DNA of 7,772 nt, taken from NCBI GenBank assembly GCA_027068695.1, contig JAMOMG010000239.1:1-7772 (forward strand). The letters run 5' to 3'. A model generated the notes under the pieces. It had not been told where the DNA came from. It worked only from the letters and a program-made list of their open reading frames with translations, and made no database searches. Shown here piece after piece: positions 1 through 5,163 of this stretch. A program made the translations under genes and the position numbers. The DNA comes from Flavobacteriaceae bacterium. Its GTDB lineage: Bacteria > Bacteroidota > Bacteroidia > Flavobacteriales > Flavobacteriaceae. Every line of letters starts with the position of its first letter. Within the stretch, counting starts at the first letter, position 1.

Positions 1-81
1 TTCCTTTATCTATAGTTACAGCTAATAAGTAATAGGACAAAATTATTTTCAAGATTTAAATAAAAAAACACTACAATTGAG

Positions 82-219
82 ATGCTTTGGAAGTTTATGA
101 AATATTATTGGATTGAATTTGATGCTTATGAATCAACAAAAAATATGAAAACTTATGTTGAAAAAATTATTAGTAACTATGGTGATGAATTTGAAATTTG
201 TTTTGGGGTAGTTATTTAG
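82..219 (+). CDS. Possible small protein, 45 aa, unrecognised
   Basis: An open frame from ATG at 82 to TAG at 217-219 encodes 45 residues rich in Tyr, Glu and Ile, with a hydrophobic end. An in-frame ATG at 97 has GGAAG just upstream (89-93) but only three bases of spacing; the ATG at 82 has no visible ribosome binding site. The composition looks protein-like rather than random, but I recognise no family. It overlaps the minus-strand frame at 133-318, and both change character near 217-222, so each may be a scrap of a larger gene cut at a common joint. It could equally be chance in AT-rich DNA. Confidence 0.25.
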   Translation: MLWKFMKYYWIEFDAYESTKNMKTYVEKIISNYGDEFEICFGVVI

Positions 220-318
220 TACCTCACTGAGTACGTATTCTATCTTATGTCTATCTGTCCTGAAATCTCTAATCGTCTCTAGTTGTTTTAGTAGCTCTCT
301 TTTGTTTCTTATTTTCAT
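133..318 (-). pseudogene. Possible 5' remnant of a transposase-like gene
   Basis: This minus-strand frame starts at ATG 318-316. Its first ~35 residues are basic and contain LETIRDFRTDRHKIEYVLSE, which recalls the N-terminal region of ISAs1-type DDE transposases (a D-P/F-R motif followed by a Leu-rich helix). That likeness is from memory and weak. Past about residue 35 (near 217) the sequence turns into low-quality text with NN, FF and IF runs, as expected where a real gene has been cut and the frame runs on into foreign DNA. AAGG lies almost against the ATG, so initiation would be poor. Most likely a dead fragment; an unrelated small gene is also possible. Confidence 0.22.
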
Positions 319-581
319 ACCTTGTGGTATCTAATATTTGTTTAAATGTTGTATAACTTCTCATCGGATTTACCTAACTTTAAACAGTAAAAAGATCTAT
401 TTTATGTTGTTTTAATAATAATTTAGCTAAATTTCCCAATGAAAGATGATTATAGTTACATCTTTAGTCTGCTTTATATTGATGACTTTCTGTTAACAGT
501 AAAATTCACCTAAAAATCGAACTTATTATTAGATTTTCAACCACTTTAGAAATATGGTGTATTAAACAAAAAGGATTCTCA
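319..581. promoter_or_regulatory. Leader region upstream of the cold-shock gene
   Basis: No gene is visible in these 263 bases. They should hold the cold-shock gene promoter and leader. Visible structure is a 7-bp inverted repeat (AAAGATG 442-448, CATCTTT 459-465) and a perfect 10-bp palindrome CTGTTAACAG at 490-499. No convincing -35/-10 pair stands out; TATTAT at 524-529 is a weak -10 candidate. Csp mRNAs often have structured, temperature-responsive leaders, and a leader is compatible with this spacing but not demonstrated. Confidence 0.35.
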
Positions 582-800
582 ATGGCAGAATTAGTAAATG
601 GAACAGTTAAATGGTTCAACAGCGAAAAAGGTTTCGGATTTATCGAACAAGAAAATGGTGGTAAAGATGTATTCGTACACTTCCGTCAAATTAACAGCAA
701 TGGTCACGACCGTGTTTCACTAAACGATGGTCAAAAGGTTACTTATGAACTTGGTGAAGGCGAAAAAGGTCCTCAAGCAGAAAACGTTACAGGTCTGTAA
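582..800 (+). CDS. Cold-shock domain protein (CspA family)
   Basis: This gene encodes a 72-residue single-domain cold-shock protein, a cytoplasmic nucleic-acid chaperone that binds single-stranded RNA or DNA and melts secondary structure. The OB-fold starts at residue 5. RNP1 is visible as KGFGFI (about residues 16-21) after the hallmark KWFN, and RNP2 as DVFVHF (about 29-34). Length matches the family norm of 65-75 residues. The start is set by AAGGA at 571-575, six bases before ATG 582, and a stop TAA is followed directly by a strong hairpin terminator, so it is probably monocistronic. Two small basic protein genes follow under a separate promoter. The family is certain; which csp paralogue it is, and whether it is cold-induced, cannot be told from sequence. 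Confidence 0.97.
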   Translation: MAELVNGTVKWFNSEKGFGFIEQENGGKDVFVHFRQINSNGHDRVSLNDGQKVTYELGEGEKGPQAENVTGL

Positions 801-806
801 TTTTTC

Positions 807-840
807 AATATGAGCAGATTTATTCTGCTCATATTCTTTT
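807..840 (+). terminator. Rho-independent terminator of the cold-shock gene
   Basis: A perfect 12-bp stem (807-818 pairing with 824-835) with a 5-base loop TTTAT begins seven bases after the csp stop and is followed by CTTTT. An A/T-rich stretch precedes it (TTTTT at 801-805), so it may also work in the opposite direction. Confidence 0.9.
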
Positions 841-893
841 AAACAATCTCTTTTTAAAACCTTCCAACCTAAACTCAGTAATAATCAAAAAAA

Positions 894-922
894 TTTAACT
901 TTAAGTGTAAGTCATATATAAT
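894..922 (+). promoter_or_regulatory. Candidate promoter for the lysine-rich small protein genes
   Basis: TTTAAC (894-899) and TATAAT (917-922) are separated by 17 bases. The -10 matches the consensus exactly. Transcription would start near 930, giving a leader of about 40 bases before the GTG at 969. It lies after the csp terminator, so the two small genes are probably expressed independently of csp. Confidence 0.5.
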
Positions 923-968
923 ATATGAAAGATTATATGATTAACAAATTTGAATCAGAGGAGAGATT

Positions 969-1070
969 GTGGCAAAAGGTAAGAATACTCAAAAAACAGT
1001 TAAGAAAGCACCAGCAAAAACTTTGAAAGAAAAGCGAAATGACAAGAAGTTAAAAAAAACTAAAGGTTAA
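969..1070 (+). CDS. Small lysine-rich protein, 33 aa
   Basis: The frame from GTG at 969 encodes 33 residues starting MAKGKNTQKTVKKAPAK, with about 14 lysines and virtually no hydrophobic residues. A strong ribosome binding site (GAGGAG at about 959-964) sits five to six bases before the GTG, which decides the start; a good promoter lies about 50 bases upstream. The strongly basic, low-complexity composition predicts a disordered, nucleic-acid-binding peptide, perhaps ribosome- or RNA-associated, but that is inference. I recall similar MAKGKN-type micro-proteins in Campylobacterota, without a known function. The next gene, 65 bases downstream, encodes another Lys/Glu-rich mini-protein, and both follow csp, so a shared role in RNA or stress biology is possible. 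Automated annotation often misses a gene this short. Confidence 0.7.
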   Translation: MAKGKNTQKTVKKAPAKTLKEKRNDKKLKKTKG

Positions 1071-1135
1071 AATCACTGTGTTCACATTTTTACAAAGCTC
1101 AACGATTTATTAAATATTAAAAAATAGGATTACTA

Positions 1136-1276
1136 ATGGCTAAAACAAACTACACCTATGAAAAACGGGCTCGTGAATTAGAAAAAGAGAAAAAAAAAGA
1201 AGAAAAGCGTAAAAAAAAATTAGCTCAAAACAGTGATGAAACACAAAAAGAAGATACACCGACGGCTTCAAAATAG
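1136..1276 (+). CDS. Small charged (Lys/Glu-rich) protein, 46 aa
   Basis: ATG 1136 is preceded by AGGA (1126-1129) with six bases of spacing; the frame ends at TAG 1274-1276. The protein begins MAKTNYTYEKRARELEKEKK, then continues as an alternating Lys/Glu helix to about residue 30, followed by an acidic, polar, probably disordered tail. The YEKRxRELEKxKKKEEKR pattern is widespread among short uncharacterised proteobacterial proteins (family knowledge from memory, no function assigned). It predicts one long charged helix without a hydrophobic heptad core. Two runs of nine A residues (1190-1198 and 1211-1219) encode Lys-Lys-Lys and are slippage-prone, so frameshifted forms are possible. It sits 65 bases after the 33-aa gene and is probably co-transcribed. 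Gene reality is well supported by the ribosome binding site and composition. Confidence 0.75.
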   Translation: MAKTNYTYEKRARELEKEKKKEEKRKKKLAQNSDETQKEDTPTASK

Positions 1277-1579
1277 TAAATAATAATTTTAGATTTTGAG
1301 ACCAACTTGGCAAATATTAAACTTCTCCTAAAATATCGATAAGATTTGATTAAAATTTAGCTATAAAAGAACATGGCAAAATTAATAAAAATCCTACCCA
1401 AAGAGACAGGTATTGAAAACCTCTTGAAGGAGATACTATGCCCTTTTCCCCTAAAAGGGAAAGGGATAAATTGCAACCTTTCTTATCTTTTAGAATAAAC
1501 TTTGCTGTTCAGCCATCTTCTCTTTTCTATCTTGATGCTTTACATACTTCCGTATCATCTCCAAAATTTTTATAGTTAT
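1277..1579. other. Intergenic stretch with only doubtful micro-ORFs
   Basis: There is no convincing gene here. On the plus strand, ATG 1438 has an excellent ribosome binding site (AAGGAG 1427-1432, five-base spacing) and a 45-codon frame to TAG 1573-1575, but the Ser/Phe/Leu-rich product resembles nothing I know. A second plus frame (1373-1498, 41 aa, MAKLIKILPKETGIENLLKE at its start) looks more protein-like but lacks a ribosome binding site. On the minus strand, a 22-codon frame (1558-1490) starts about 20 bases after the DUF2442 stop and ends AEQQSLF, which looks like a natural C-terminus, perhaps the tail of a lost gene. The three overlap, so at most one is real. Confidence 0.35.
1441..1465. 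repeat. Purine/pyrimidine hairpin
   Basis: CCCTTTTCCC (1441-1450) can pair with GGGAAAGGG (1457-1465) with one bulged T and a six-base loop, an unusually G+C-rich island in this AT-rich window. No T-run follows directly on the plus strand. Read on the minus strand it comes after the DUF2442 gene and the 22-codon tail frame and could end that transcript in a non-canonical way, or be a dispersed genomic repeat. Confidence 0.4.
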
Positions 1580-1825
1580 CTACAAAGCTTTAGCTTGAAG
1601 TGGAAATCTTTCAGGATGTTCTATCATCTCAAGACTTAAATCTACATCTAAACTTTCCCAATATAAATGCCCATGCCTAAAACTTTGAATATTTATAATA
1701 TCATTTATAGTTCTATCTTTAAACCATGGGAAGTCATCAGATGATAAAAAATACTCTTTATCATCTGATAGTATCCAAAACCCATGACTAGATATATTTG
1801 TTACTTCAGTTTGCATGGTTTCCAA
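1580..1825 (-). CDS. DUF2442 family protein
   Basis: The product is about 81 aa and carries the DUF2442 pattern: an opening TEVTNISSHGFWI, a central WFKDRTI motif, then HLYWESLDVDLSLEMIEHPERFP at the C-terminus. Two starts compete. TTG 1825 has an ideal ribosome binding site (GGAGG 1832-1836, six-base spacing), while ATG 1816, three codons in, is 15 bases from it; I prefer TTG 1825. The 5' end overlaps the DUF4160 gene by 11-20 bases, implying translational coupling. DUF4160 and DUF2442 genes are commonly adjacent and have been regarded as candidate toxin-antitoxin-like pairs, with no firmly known activity. This partner is intact although DUF4160 carries a stop codon. The family is well supported; the role is unknown. 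Confidence 0.88.
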   Translation of the reverse strand: METMQTEVTNISSHGFWILSDDKEYFLSSDDFPWFKDRTINDIINIQSFRHGHLYWESLDVDLSLEMIEHPERFPLQAKAL

Positions 1826-2051
1826 AATGTTCCTCCCAAGCTTTTTTAAACTCTTTATAGTGATCTTCGATGATTTTCCCAATCTCACCAAGCTCTTTTC
1901 TCGATAACTTATAGTTTTTAGCTAACTCTATCTAAGGTTCAAGCCAAAACTTTGCTTCGCCTTTTTGAGATTGTATATGTACATGTTGTCTTAACTCTTC
2001 TCGTGAAAAAAAGAAAAAACGATAATCTTTAACTCTTAATATCGTTGGCAT
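1806..2051 (-). pseudogene. DUF4160 family gene interrupted by an in-frame TAG
   Basis: ATG 2051 follows AGGGA with about seven bases of spacing. The protein begins MPTILRVKDYRFFFFSREE, the classic DUF4160 opening, then an HVHIQ motif (residues ~23-27) and AKFWLEP. At codon 40 (1934-1932) there is TAG. In the same frame the sequence continues for 41 more codons, IELAKNYKLSRKELGEI then IIEDHYKEFKKAWEEHF, exactly the second half expected of a DUF4160 protein, to TGA at 1808-1806. One G-to-T change (GAG to TAG) would explain it, since the usual text is WLEPEIELA. The complete protein would be about 81 aa. TAG is an ordinary stop elsewhere in this window, so this is a recent nonsense mutation, or a sequencing error, rather than recoding. 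The frame stays open upstream to 2219 but lacks homology there. Confidence 0.85.
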
Positions 2052-2079
2052 AAAGTTCCCTAAATAGCAATCTGTTCCT

Positions 2080-2107
2080 ATTTTAGCACAATTTGGTCTA
2101 AAATCAA
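2080..2107 (-). promoter_or_regulatory. Candidate promoter for the DUF4160/DUF2442 pair
   Basis: On the minus strand TTGATT (2107-2102) and TAAAAT (2085-2080) are 16 bases apart, and the start ATG lies about 28 bases beyond the -10. The match is fair, and AT-rich DNA gives such matches by chance. Confidence 0.3.
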
Positions 2108-2289
2108 AAAAATGATTGGGATATAAAGTCCAATTTTGTTGATACATAAAAAACTCATCCATCATACACTGGGTAGCTGTACCATTTATAATATTGATGT
2201 ATTGAGTTAAAAGTCGCACTCTGGCTCTTTAGTTCACTTCCATAATTGCTCTTTTGGGAATTATAGCAGGGAAAAGTTAAGAGGTTTTG

Positions 2290-2649
2290 TTATGTGAGTT
2301 TTTTGATTATTTCACAATCATCAATCATGATACTTATAGAAAAGCTACTAATTTTACCATTTATTGTTATTTTATCACCTTTTTGAAGTAATAATAATGA
2401 GTCTTCATATTTAATATCAAATATTGCTGCTGTGTTAGAACTAGATAAACGGTCATCTTTATTTGCTTTAGCAAATAACATTATACGGTCATGACCAAAT
2501 CCAATTTTTGATATTGACTCTACATAAACATCCCATATTACCCTTTTACCAATTGATGTTTCTTCGATTTTTATTTTTTGTAATTCTGTAATATCATCAT
2601 TATTCCATTGATTATCCGACCTTATTATTTGGATATCATCTTCACACAA
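2290..2649 (-). CDS. OB-fold-like protein (tRNA_anti-like), start uncertain
   Basis: This frame gives up to 119 residues. From about residue 20 the pattern GKRVIWDVYVES, then an acidic/hydrophobic middle, then LLLLQKGDKITINGKIS and a final IMIDDCEII fits a small beta-barrel OB-fold such as the tRNA_anti-like family; such domains bind nucleic acid or serve as structural modules. This is pattern recognition only. No ATG is available near the 5' end. The only visible start is TTG at 2649, which lies inside a perfect hairpin and has no ribosome binding site, and the frame is open upstream to a TGA near 2725. The gene may therefore have lost its true N-terminus when the repeat sequence was joined to it. 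A 3'-truncated second copy lies at 5913-6173. It is downstream of an hsdR tail in both copies. Confidence 0.5.
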   Translation of the reverse strand: MCEDDIQIIRSDNQWNNDDITELQKIKIEETSIGKRVIWDVYVESISKIGFGHDRIMLFAKANKDDRLSSSNTAAIFDIKYEDSLLLLQKGDKITINGKISSFSISIMIDDCEIIKKLT

Positions 2650-2711
2650 ACTATTATAACTTGATAGTTTGTGTAAAAAGTTGTAAGGGGTTGGGTCAAA
2701 AAATGCGTCAG
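2615..2711. repeat. Intergenic hairpin repeat, copy 1
   Basis: This 97-base stretch recurs exactly at 6139-6235 (inside the 485-bp repeat) and at about 85% identity at 5701-5797. Its core is a perfect 11-bp stem, 2644-2654 pairing with 2664-2674, with a 9-base loop. No T-run follows on either strand, so it is not a standard terminator. The right part contains GGGTCA and GCGTCAG motifs spaced by an A-run. It lies 43 bases after the HsdR tail stop on the minus strand. Confidence 0.85.
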
Positions 2712-2753
2712 AAAAGTGGCAATATCAAAATATTACGATTATAAATATATATT

Positions 2754-2875
2754 TTACAACGACAAGTTTGAACTATTATCAACCTTATCGATTAAATCAA
2801 TAACTCTATAAATTTCTTCTTGCTCTTCTTCACTTAAGTTTTCAAACTCATTTGCTAGTGGATGTATATCGCTAA
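2754..2875 (-). pseudogene. hsdR: 3' scrap of type I hsdR
   Basis: These 122 bases encode, in the hsdR frame, the last ~40 residues of the HsdR at 6278-7772 (from SDIHPLANEFENL to the TAA at 2756-2754). They are identical in DNA to 6278-6399. The frame is cut at 2875, where a type III methyltransferase fragment is attached in a different frame, so the scrap cannot be translated as HsdR. It shows that an hsdR tail once stood, or was copied, upstream of the complete OB-fold ORF. Confidence 0.9.
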
Positions 2876-3313
2876 TGGTGACAAGTTTGTAAAGTTATCA
2901 TTATAAACAAAACCATCATTTTTAGTATTGTAAGGAGGGTCGATATATATCATTTTTATAGCTTCAAAATAATTTTGTCTAAGTATCTTTAAAGCATCAA
3001 GATTATCACCTTTTATAAGTATATTTTCTGTTGTATCCCAATTTTTACTATTATCATCATTTAAAGGTTTTAAAACTTTATAGTTTTTAGAAAATGCTTT
3101 ATAGTAAGCCTCTTTTTTACCAACCCAATTTAAACCATAACCATCTTCTCTTATTTGGGCTTTACTAGGATCTAAACTCAACTGCAACTTTTGAGGGTCA
3201 ATCATATATTTACCATCTTCATCAATAGTTACTGCATGAGGAAACTGTTTTTTTAAAAGTTCATAGTTTATATCATTGATACTTTTTTCATTGATTACAT
3301 TTTCTTTTTTCAA
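2855..3313 (-). pseudogene. mod: Truncated type III DNA methyltransferase (Mod), N-terminal part
   Basis: The fragment reads from TTG 3313 (AAAGG at 3321-3325, seven-base spacing) for about 146 native residues, then six residues of out-of-frame hsdR tail to TAG 2857-2855. Type III Mod proteins methylate adenine-N6 and are normally 500-700 aa. Visible family marks are GLNWVGKKEAYY (~60-71), NWDTTENILIKGDNLDALK (~91-109) and the catalytic motif IV in MIYIDPPYNT (DPPY at residues 125-128). Everything after motif IV is gone, including the target recognition domain and the S-adenosylmethionine-binding FxGxG motif, so it cannot be active. No partner res gene is in the window; the nearby restriction subunit is type I. 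The clean joint at 2875/2876 with the hsdR tail indicates a deletion or recombination event. Confidence 0.9.
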
Positions 3314-3353
3314 TACACTACCTTTATAATAACACACAACTTAATTTCAATTT

Positions 3354-3359
3354 ATTGTA
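3354..3359 (-). promoter_or_regulatory. Possible -10 element upstream of the mod fragment
   Basis: TACAAT with an upstream TG (TGTTACAAT on the minus strand) lies about 40 bases before the TTG start. No good -35 is seen, as is usual in Campylobacterota. It suggests the mod fragment may still be transcribed. Confidence 0.3.
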
Positions 3360-3382
3360 ACAAAATGAGCATAAAGCATTCA

Positions 3383-3460
3383 CTACAATAAACCTGTTTT
3401 AACAAACTCATTAATCTTTTGAAAATCTTCATTTGACACTTTGAAGACTATCCTTACCAT
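3383..3460 (-). CDS. 25-codon fragment, possibly ribbon-helix-helix-like
   Basis: ATG 3460 to TAG 3385-3383 encodes 25 residues: MVRIVFKVSNEDFQKINEF then VKTGLL. A basic beta-like start followed by an SNEDFQKIN helix recalls the first half of ribbon-helix-helix proteins of the CopG/MobC kind, but it is too short to be sure and has no clear ribosome binding site. It begins within the end of the decayed hsdR start and stops 70 bases before the mod fragment. It is more likely a scrap than a functional gene. Confidence 0.25.
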   Translation of the reverse strand: MVRIVFKVSNEDFQKINEFVKTGLL

Positions 3461-3590
3461 ACAAACTTTTGTAGGGAAGTGCTTAGTCTCTCTTCAAGCA
3501 CCACCGCACAAATCTCACTCTTGGCATCAAAATAGTCATACCCTGAAAAAACTCTATAGCTGGAAGTTTCTACTGTGTGTATTCACTCAT
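3454..3590 (-). pseudogene. hsdR: Decayed 5' end of a type I hsdR
   Basis: ATG 3590-3588 overlaps the PIN stop codon as ATGA. The frame reads MSEYTQ, then TAG, then KLPAIEFFQ. After a frame change at about 3543 it reads GYDYFDAKSEI, then VVLEERLSTSLQKF, then a stop at 3456-3454. Joined together, this is the typical N-terminus of type I R subunits (M-x-E-Y-T, LPAIE, LGYxY, a VVLEERL helix preceding the PD-(D/E)xK nuclease). One nonsense codon and one small deletion of about 3n+1 bases are needed to explain it. The four-base overlap with the PIN gene implies the ancestral order xre-immA, PIN, hsdR. The ~3-kb body is absent and its place is taken by the mod fragment, with an hsdR tail on the far side. 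Recognition is by eye, so moderate confidence. Confidence 0.6.
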
Positions 3591-4069
3591 GTTAACCTCT
3601 CCAATCTTTTATGGATTTCATCTTTAGGTAGCCAACTATTGTCTAACAGCAATGTGATAGACTTTTTTAAGTCATCTTTACTCAACTTACTCTGTTGTAT
3701 AATCATATCTAAAATATAAAATATTCCCTTGACATCTACACTCTTTTGGGTTGAAAACTTTCTGAGTGCTTTATCATTACTCAAAAGAGTAGCATCCAGT
3801 TTTTTAGCAAAGTAGTAGATAGAATAATCCTGATGCGAAATCTTAACTCTCCCCAATGCCTGATACTCTGTAAAAAATGTTATCAACTCATCAGAATCAA
3901 GGCTATATACATCTAAATCAAGACTTTTTACAAGCAATTGCTGTTTTGCATTTAACTCGTTAAACACAAAATCACTCGTAGCGATACCAATATCTAGTTT
4001 AGAAAACTCTATCAAAAGACCAATTCTTTCTAAATCTATAAAGATATTTGCATCACTAACGACAAGCAT
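3587..4069 (-). CDS. PIN-domain nuclease (VapC-like)
   Basis: The product is 160 aa. PIN domains are Mg2+-dependent RNases, often toxins. The four acidic positions are all present: D6 in VVSDANIFIDLE, E38 in FVFNELN, D81 in ISHQDYSIYYFAKK and D99 in LLSNDKALRKF. The C-terminal ~40 residues, after VKGIFYILD, form a helical extension. Its ATG shares one base with the TAA of the upstream xre-immA gene (TAATG), so the two are translationally coupled. Its own stop TGA overlaps the start of a decayed hsdR. XRE-ImmA proteins next to PIN-like proteins are a known toxin-antitoxin-like arrangement, so this is probably the toxin or effector and the upstream gene its regulator. The gene looks intact and functional, unlike its downstream neighbours. 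Confidence 0.9.
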   Translation of the reverse strand: MLVVSDANIFIDLERIGLLIEFSKLDIGIATSDFVFNELNAKQQLLVKSLDLDVYSLDSDELITFFTEYQALGRVKISHQDYSIYYFAKKLDATLLSNDKALRKFSTQKSVDVKGIFYILDMIIQQSKLSKDDLKKSITLLLDNSWLPKDEIHKRLERLT

Positions 4070-5106
4070 TAAAATACTTCACCATACTTTTTCAAAGCAT
4101 CATCAACACTCAAGCCCGATAACTCAGCTAGTTTAGACAACGAAATAAACTCTTCACTATAAGCATGAGCCAATAAGTTTTGAAATCTTGTAGTTTTTAT
4201 CTCTTGCTTATAAGGATACTTATCATCAAACTTTGAAGTCCTATTTACAATCCAAAATCTTTTAAACATCGCTTCACTAATGATGTCTAACTGTCTTAAC
4301 CTAAAGATAATCTCAGCGATAGAGATACCATACTTCTGTTTGATGTGAGTAAGTTCTTCGATAGATACTTTACTTCTTTTAGCCCCAAATTCATTGATAA
4401 CACTCTCTTTTGGAAAGAGAAAAGACCCAGCAAATCTATCACTAGCTTTCTCTTCAGCTAAAGTATGGGTAGGCAATACCAAGTGAGCCAACTCATGCAA
4501 AGCAGTAAATCGTTTTCTATCGCTGTTTAACATTTTGGTGTTATTAAGCACTATAAAGTAGTGACTTTTTTCATCGTTTACTTCACCACACAAGCCGTTG
4601 AACTTTTTATCATCATCTATGAGTAGAACTTTTATATTTTTAAGCTCTAACATCTCTACTATGTTACCTATAGGGTCTATTCCTAGATTCCAACTCTCTC
4701 TTAGTGTAGTAGCGATAGTTTCTATCTCATCAAGTGCAGTTATCTCTTCATTTTCCAATGGATTTTTAAACTTATAGTCTATATCTAGTATGTTTTCAAT
4801 CTCGATATACCGCTCTAAATACTCCCTAACATTCTCTTTTAACACCTCTTGCTTTTTTTTACCAAAAGTGGACTGCTTTCTAAAGTCCACCTCCCCTATA
4901 CTAACCTCAACATTTCTAAAAAAATACTCAACACCAATACCTAAAGCATTTGCAAGTGCTATGAGTACATCAGATGAGGGACTTTTCAAGTTTTTTTCAT
5001 ATTGAGATATAGACTGTTTACTGACTATGTTGTTAGCTTTGTCAACTAACTCCTGCATAGAAAGACCAGCCTTTACCCTTGCCCTTTTTAGCCTTTCACC
5101 AAACAT
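4069..5106 (-). CDS. XRE-family regulator fused to ImmA/IrrE metallopeptidase
   Basis: The product is 345 aa. An XRE/Cro helix-turn-helix occupies residues ~4-63 (ERLKRARVKAGLSMQELVDK with a recognition helix near SKQSISQYEK). A linker follows, then a COG2856 ImmA/IrrE-type zinc peptidase from ~130 to 270 with HELAH at 204-208 and the downstream EEKASDRFAGSFLFP segment (218-232), which supplies the third metal ligand. The C-terminal ~60 residues are uncharacterised. ATG 5106 is chosen because AAGGAG lies five to six bases upstream; a frame extension to 5199 has no start signal. In relatives such as phage ImmA and DdrO/IrrE pairs, the protease cleaves an XRE repressor; here both are in one chain. 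It probably represses its own promoter and relieves repression by proteolysis. It is coupled to the PIN gene. Confidence 0.93.
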   Translation of the reverse strand: MFGERLKRARVKAGLSMQELVDKANNIVSKQSISQYEKNLKSPSSDVLIALANALGIGVEYFFRNVEVSIGEVDFRKQSTFGKKKQEVLKENVREYLERYIEIENILDIDYKFKNPLENEEITALDEIETIATTLRESWNLGIDPIGNIVEMLELKNIKVLLIDDDKKFNGLCGEVNDEKSHYFIVLNNTKMLNSDRKRFTALHELAHLVLPTHTLAEEKASDRFAGSFLFPKESVINEFGAKRSKVSIEELTHIKQKYGISIAEIIFRLRQLDIISEAMFKRFWIVNRTSKFDDKYPYKQEIKTTRFQNLLAHAYSEEFISLSKLAELSGLSVDDALKKYGEVF

Positions 5107-5121
5107 CTTATCTCCTTTAAT

Positions 5122-5137
5122 TAGGAACATTATATCA
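5122..5137 (-). promoter_or_regulatory. Promoter of xre-immA (extended -10)
   Basis: TGATATAAT (minus strand; TATAAT at 5134-5129) is a consensus extended -10. The start would be near 5122, giving a very short leader that just holds the ribosome binding site before ATG 5106. No good -35 is present, as is usual in Campylobacterota. Confidence 0.6.
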
Positions 5138-5163
5138 CAATTAAATAAAATTACACTTACTAT

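Larger units (their letters stand above)
2391..2875. repeat. 485-bp perfect direct repeat, left copy
   Basis: Comparing base by base, 2391-2875 equals 5915-6399 (constant offset 3,524) with no mismatch and no gap. The flanking bases differ at once: 2390 A versus 5914 T, and 2876 T versus 6400 C. The block holds the last ~122 bases of hsdR, the hairpin spacer and 259 bases of the OB-fold ORF. At its right edge this copy is joined to a methyltransferase fragment; at its left edge it continues into the rest of the OB-fold ORF. Confidence 0.97.

Noticed and set aside
1932..1934. TAG read as an amino acid (recoding)
   Set aside because: TAG closes other genes here (46-aa gene, DUF2442, DUF3892-like gene), and no recoding signal is visible, so a nonsense mutation is simpler.
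2052..2219. 56-codon N-terminal extension of DUF4160 from GTG 2219
   Set aside because: It has no DUF4160 similarity, while ATG 2051 has a good ribosome binding site and the conserved family start MPTILR.
2644..2674. Rho-independent terminator after the hsdR tail
   Set aside because: The stem is A/T-rich and no T-run follows on either strand.
3441..3719. 92-codon plus-strand frame
   Set aside because: It runs antisense to the PIN gene and the decayed hsdR start, has Cys/Leu/His-rich low-quality text and no ribosome binding site.
4790..5005. 71-codon plus-strand frame
   Set aside because: Lies wholly antisense to the XRE domain and linker of xre-immA; Phe/Ser-rich shadow composition.
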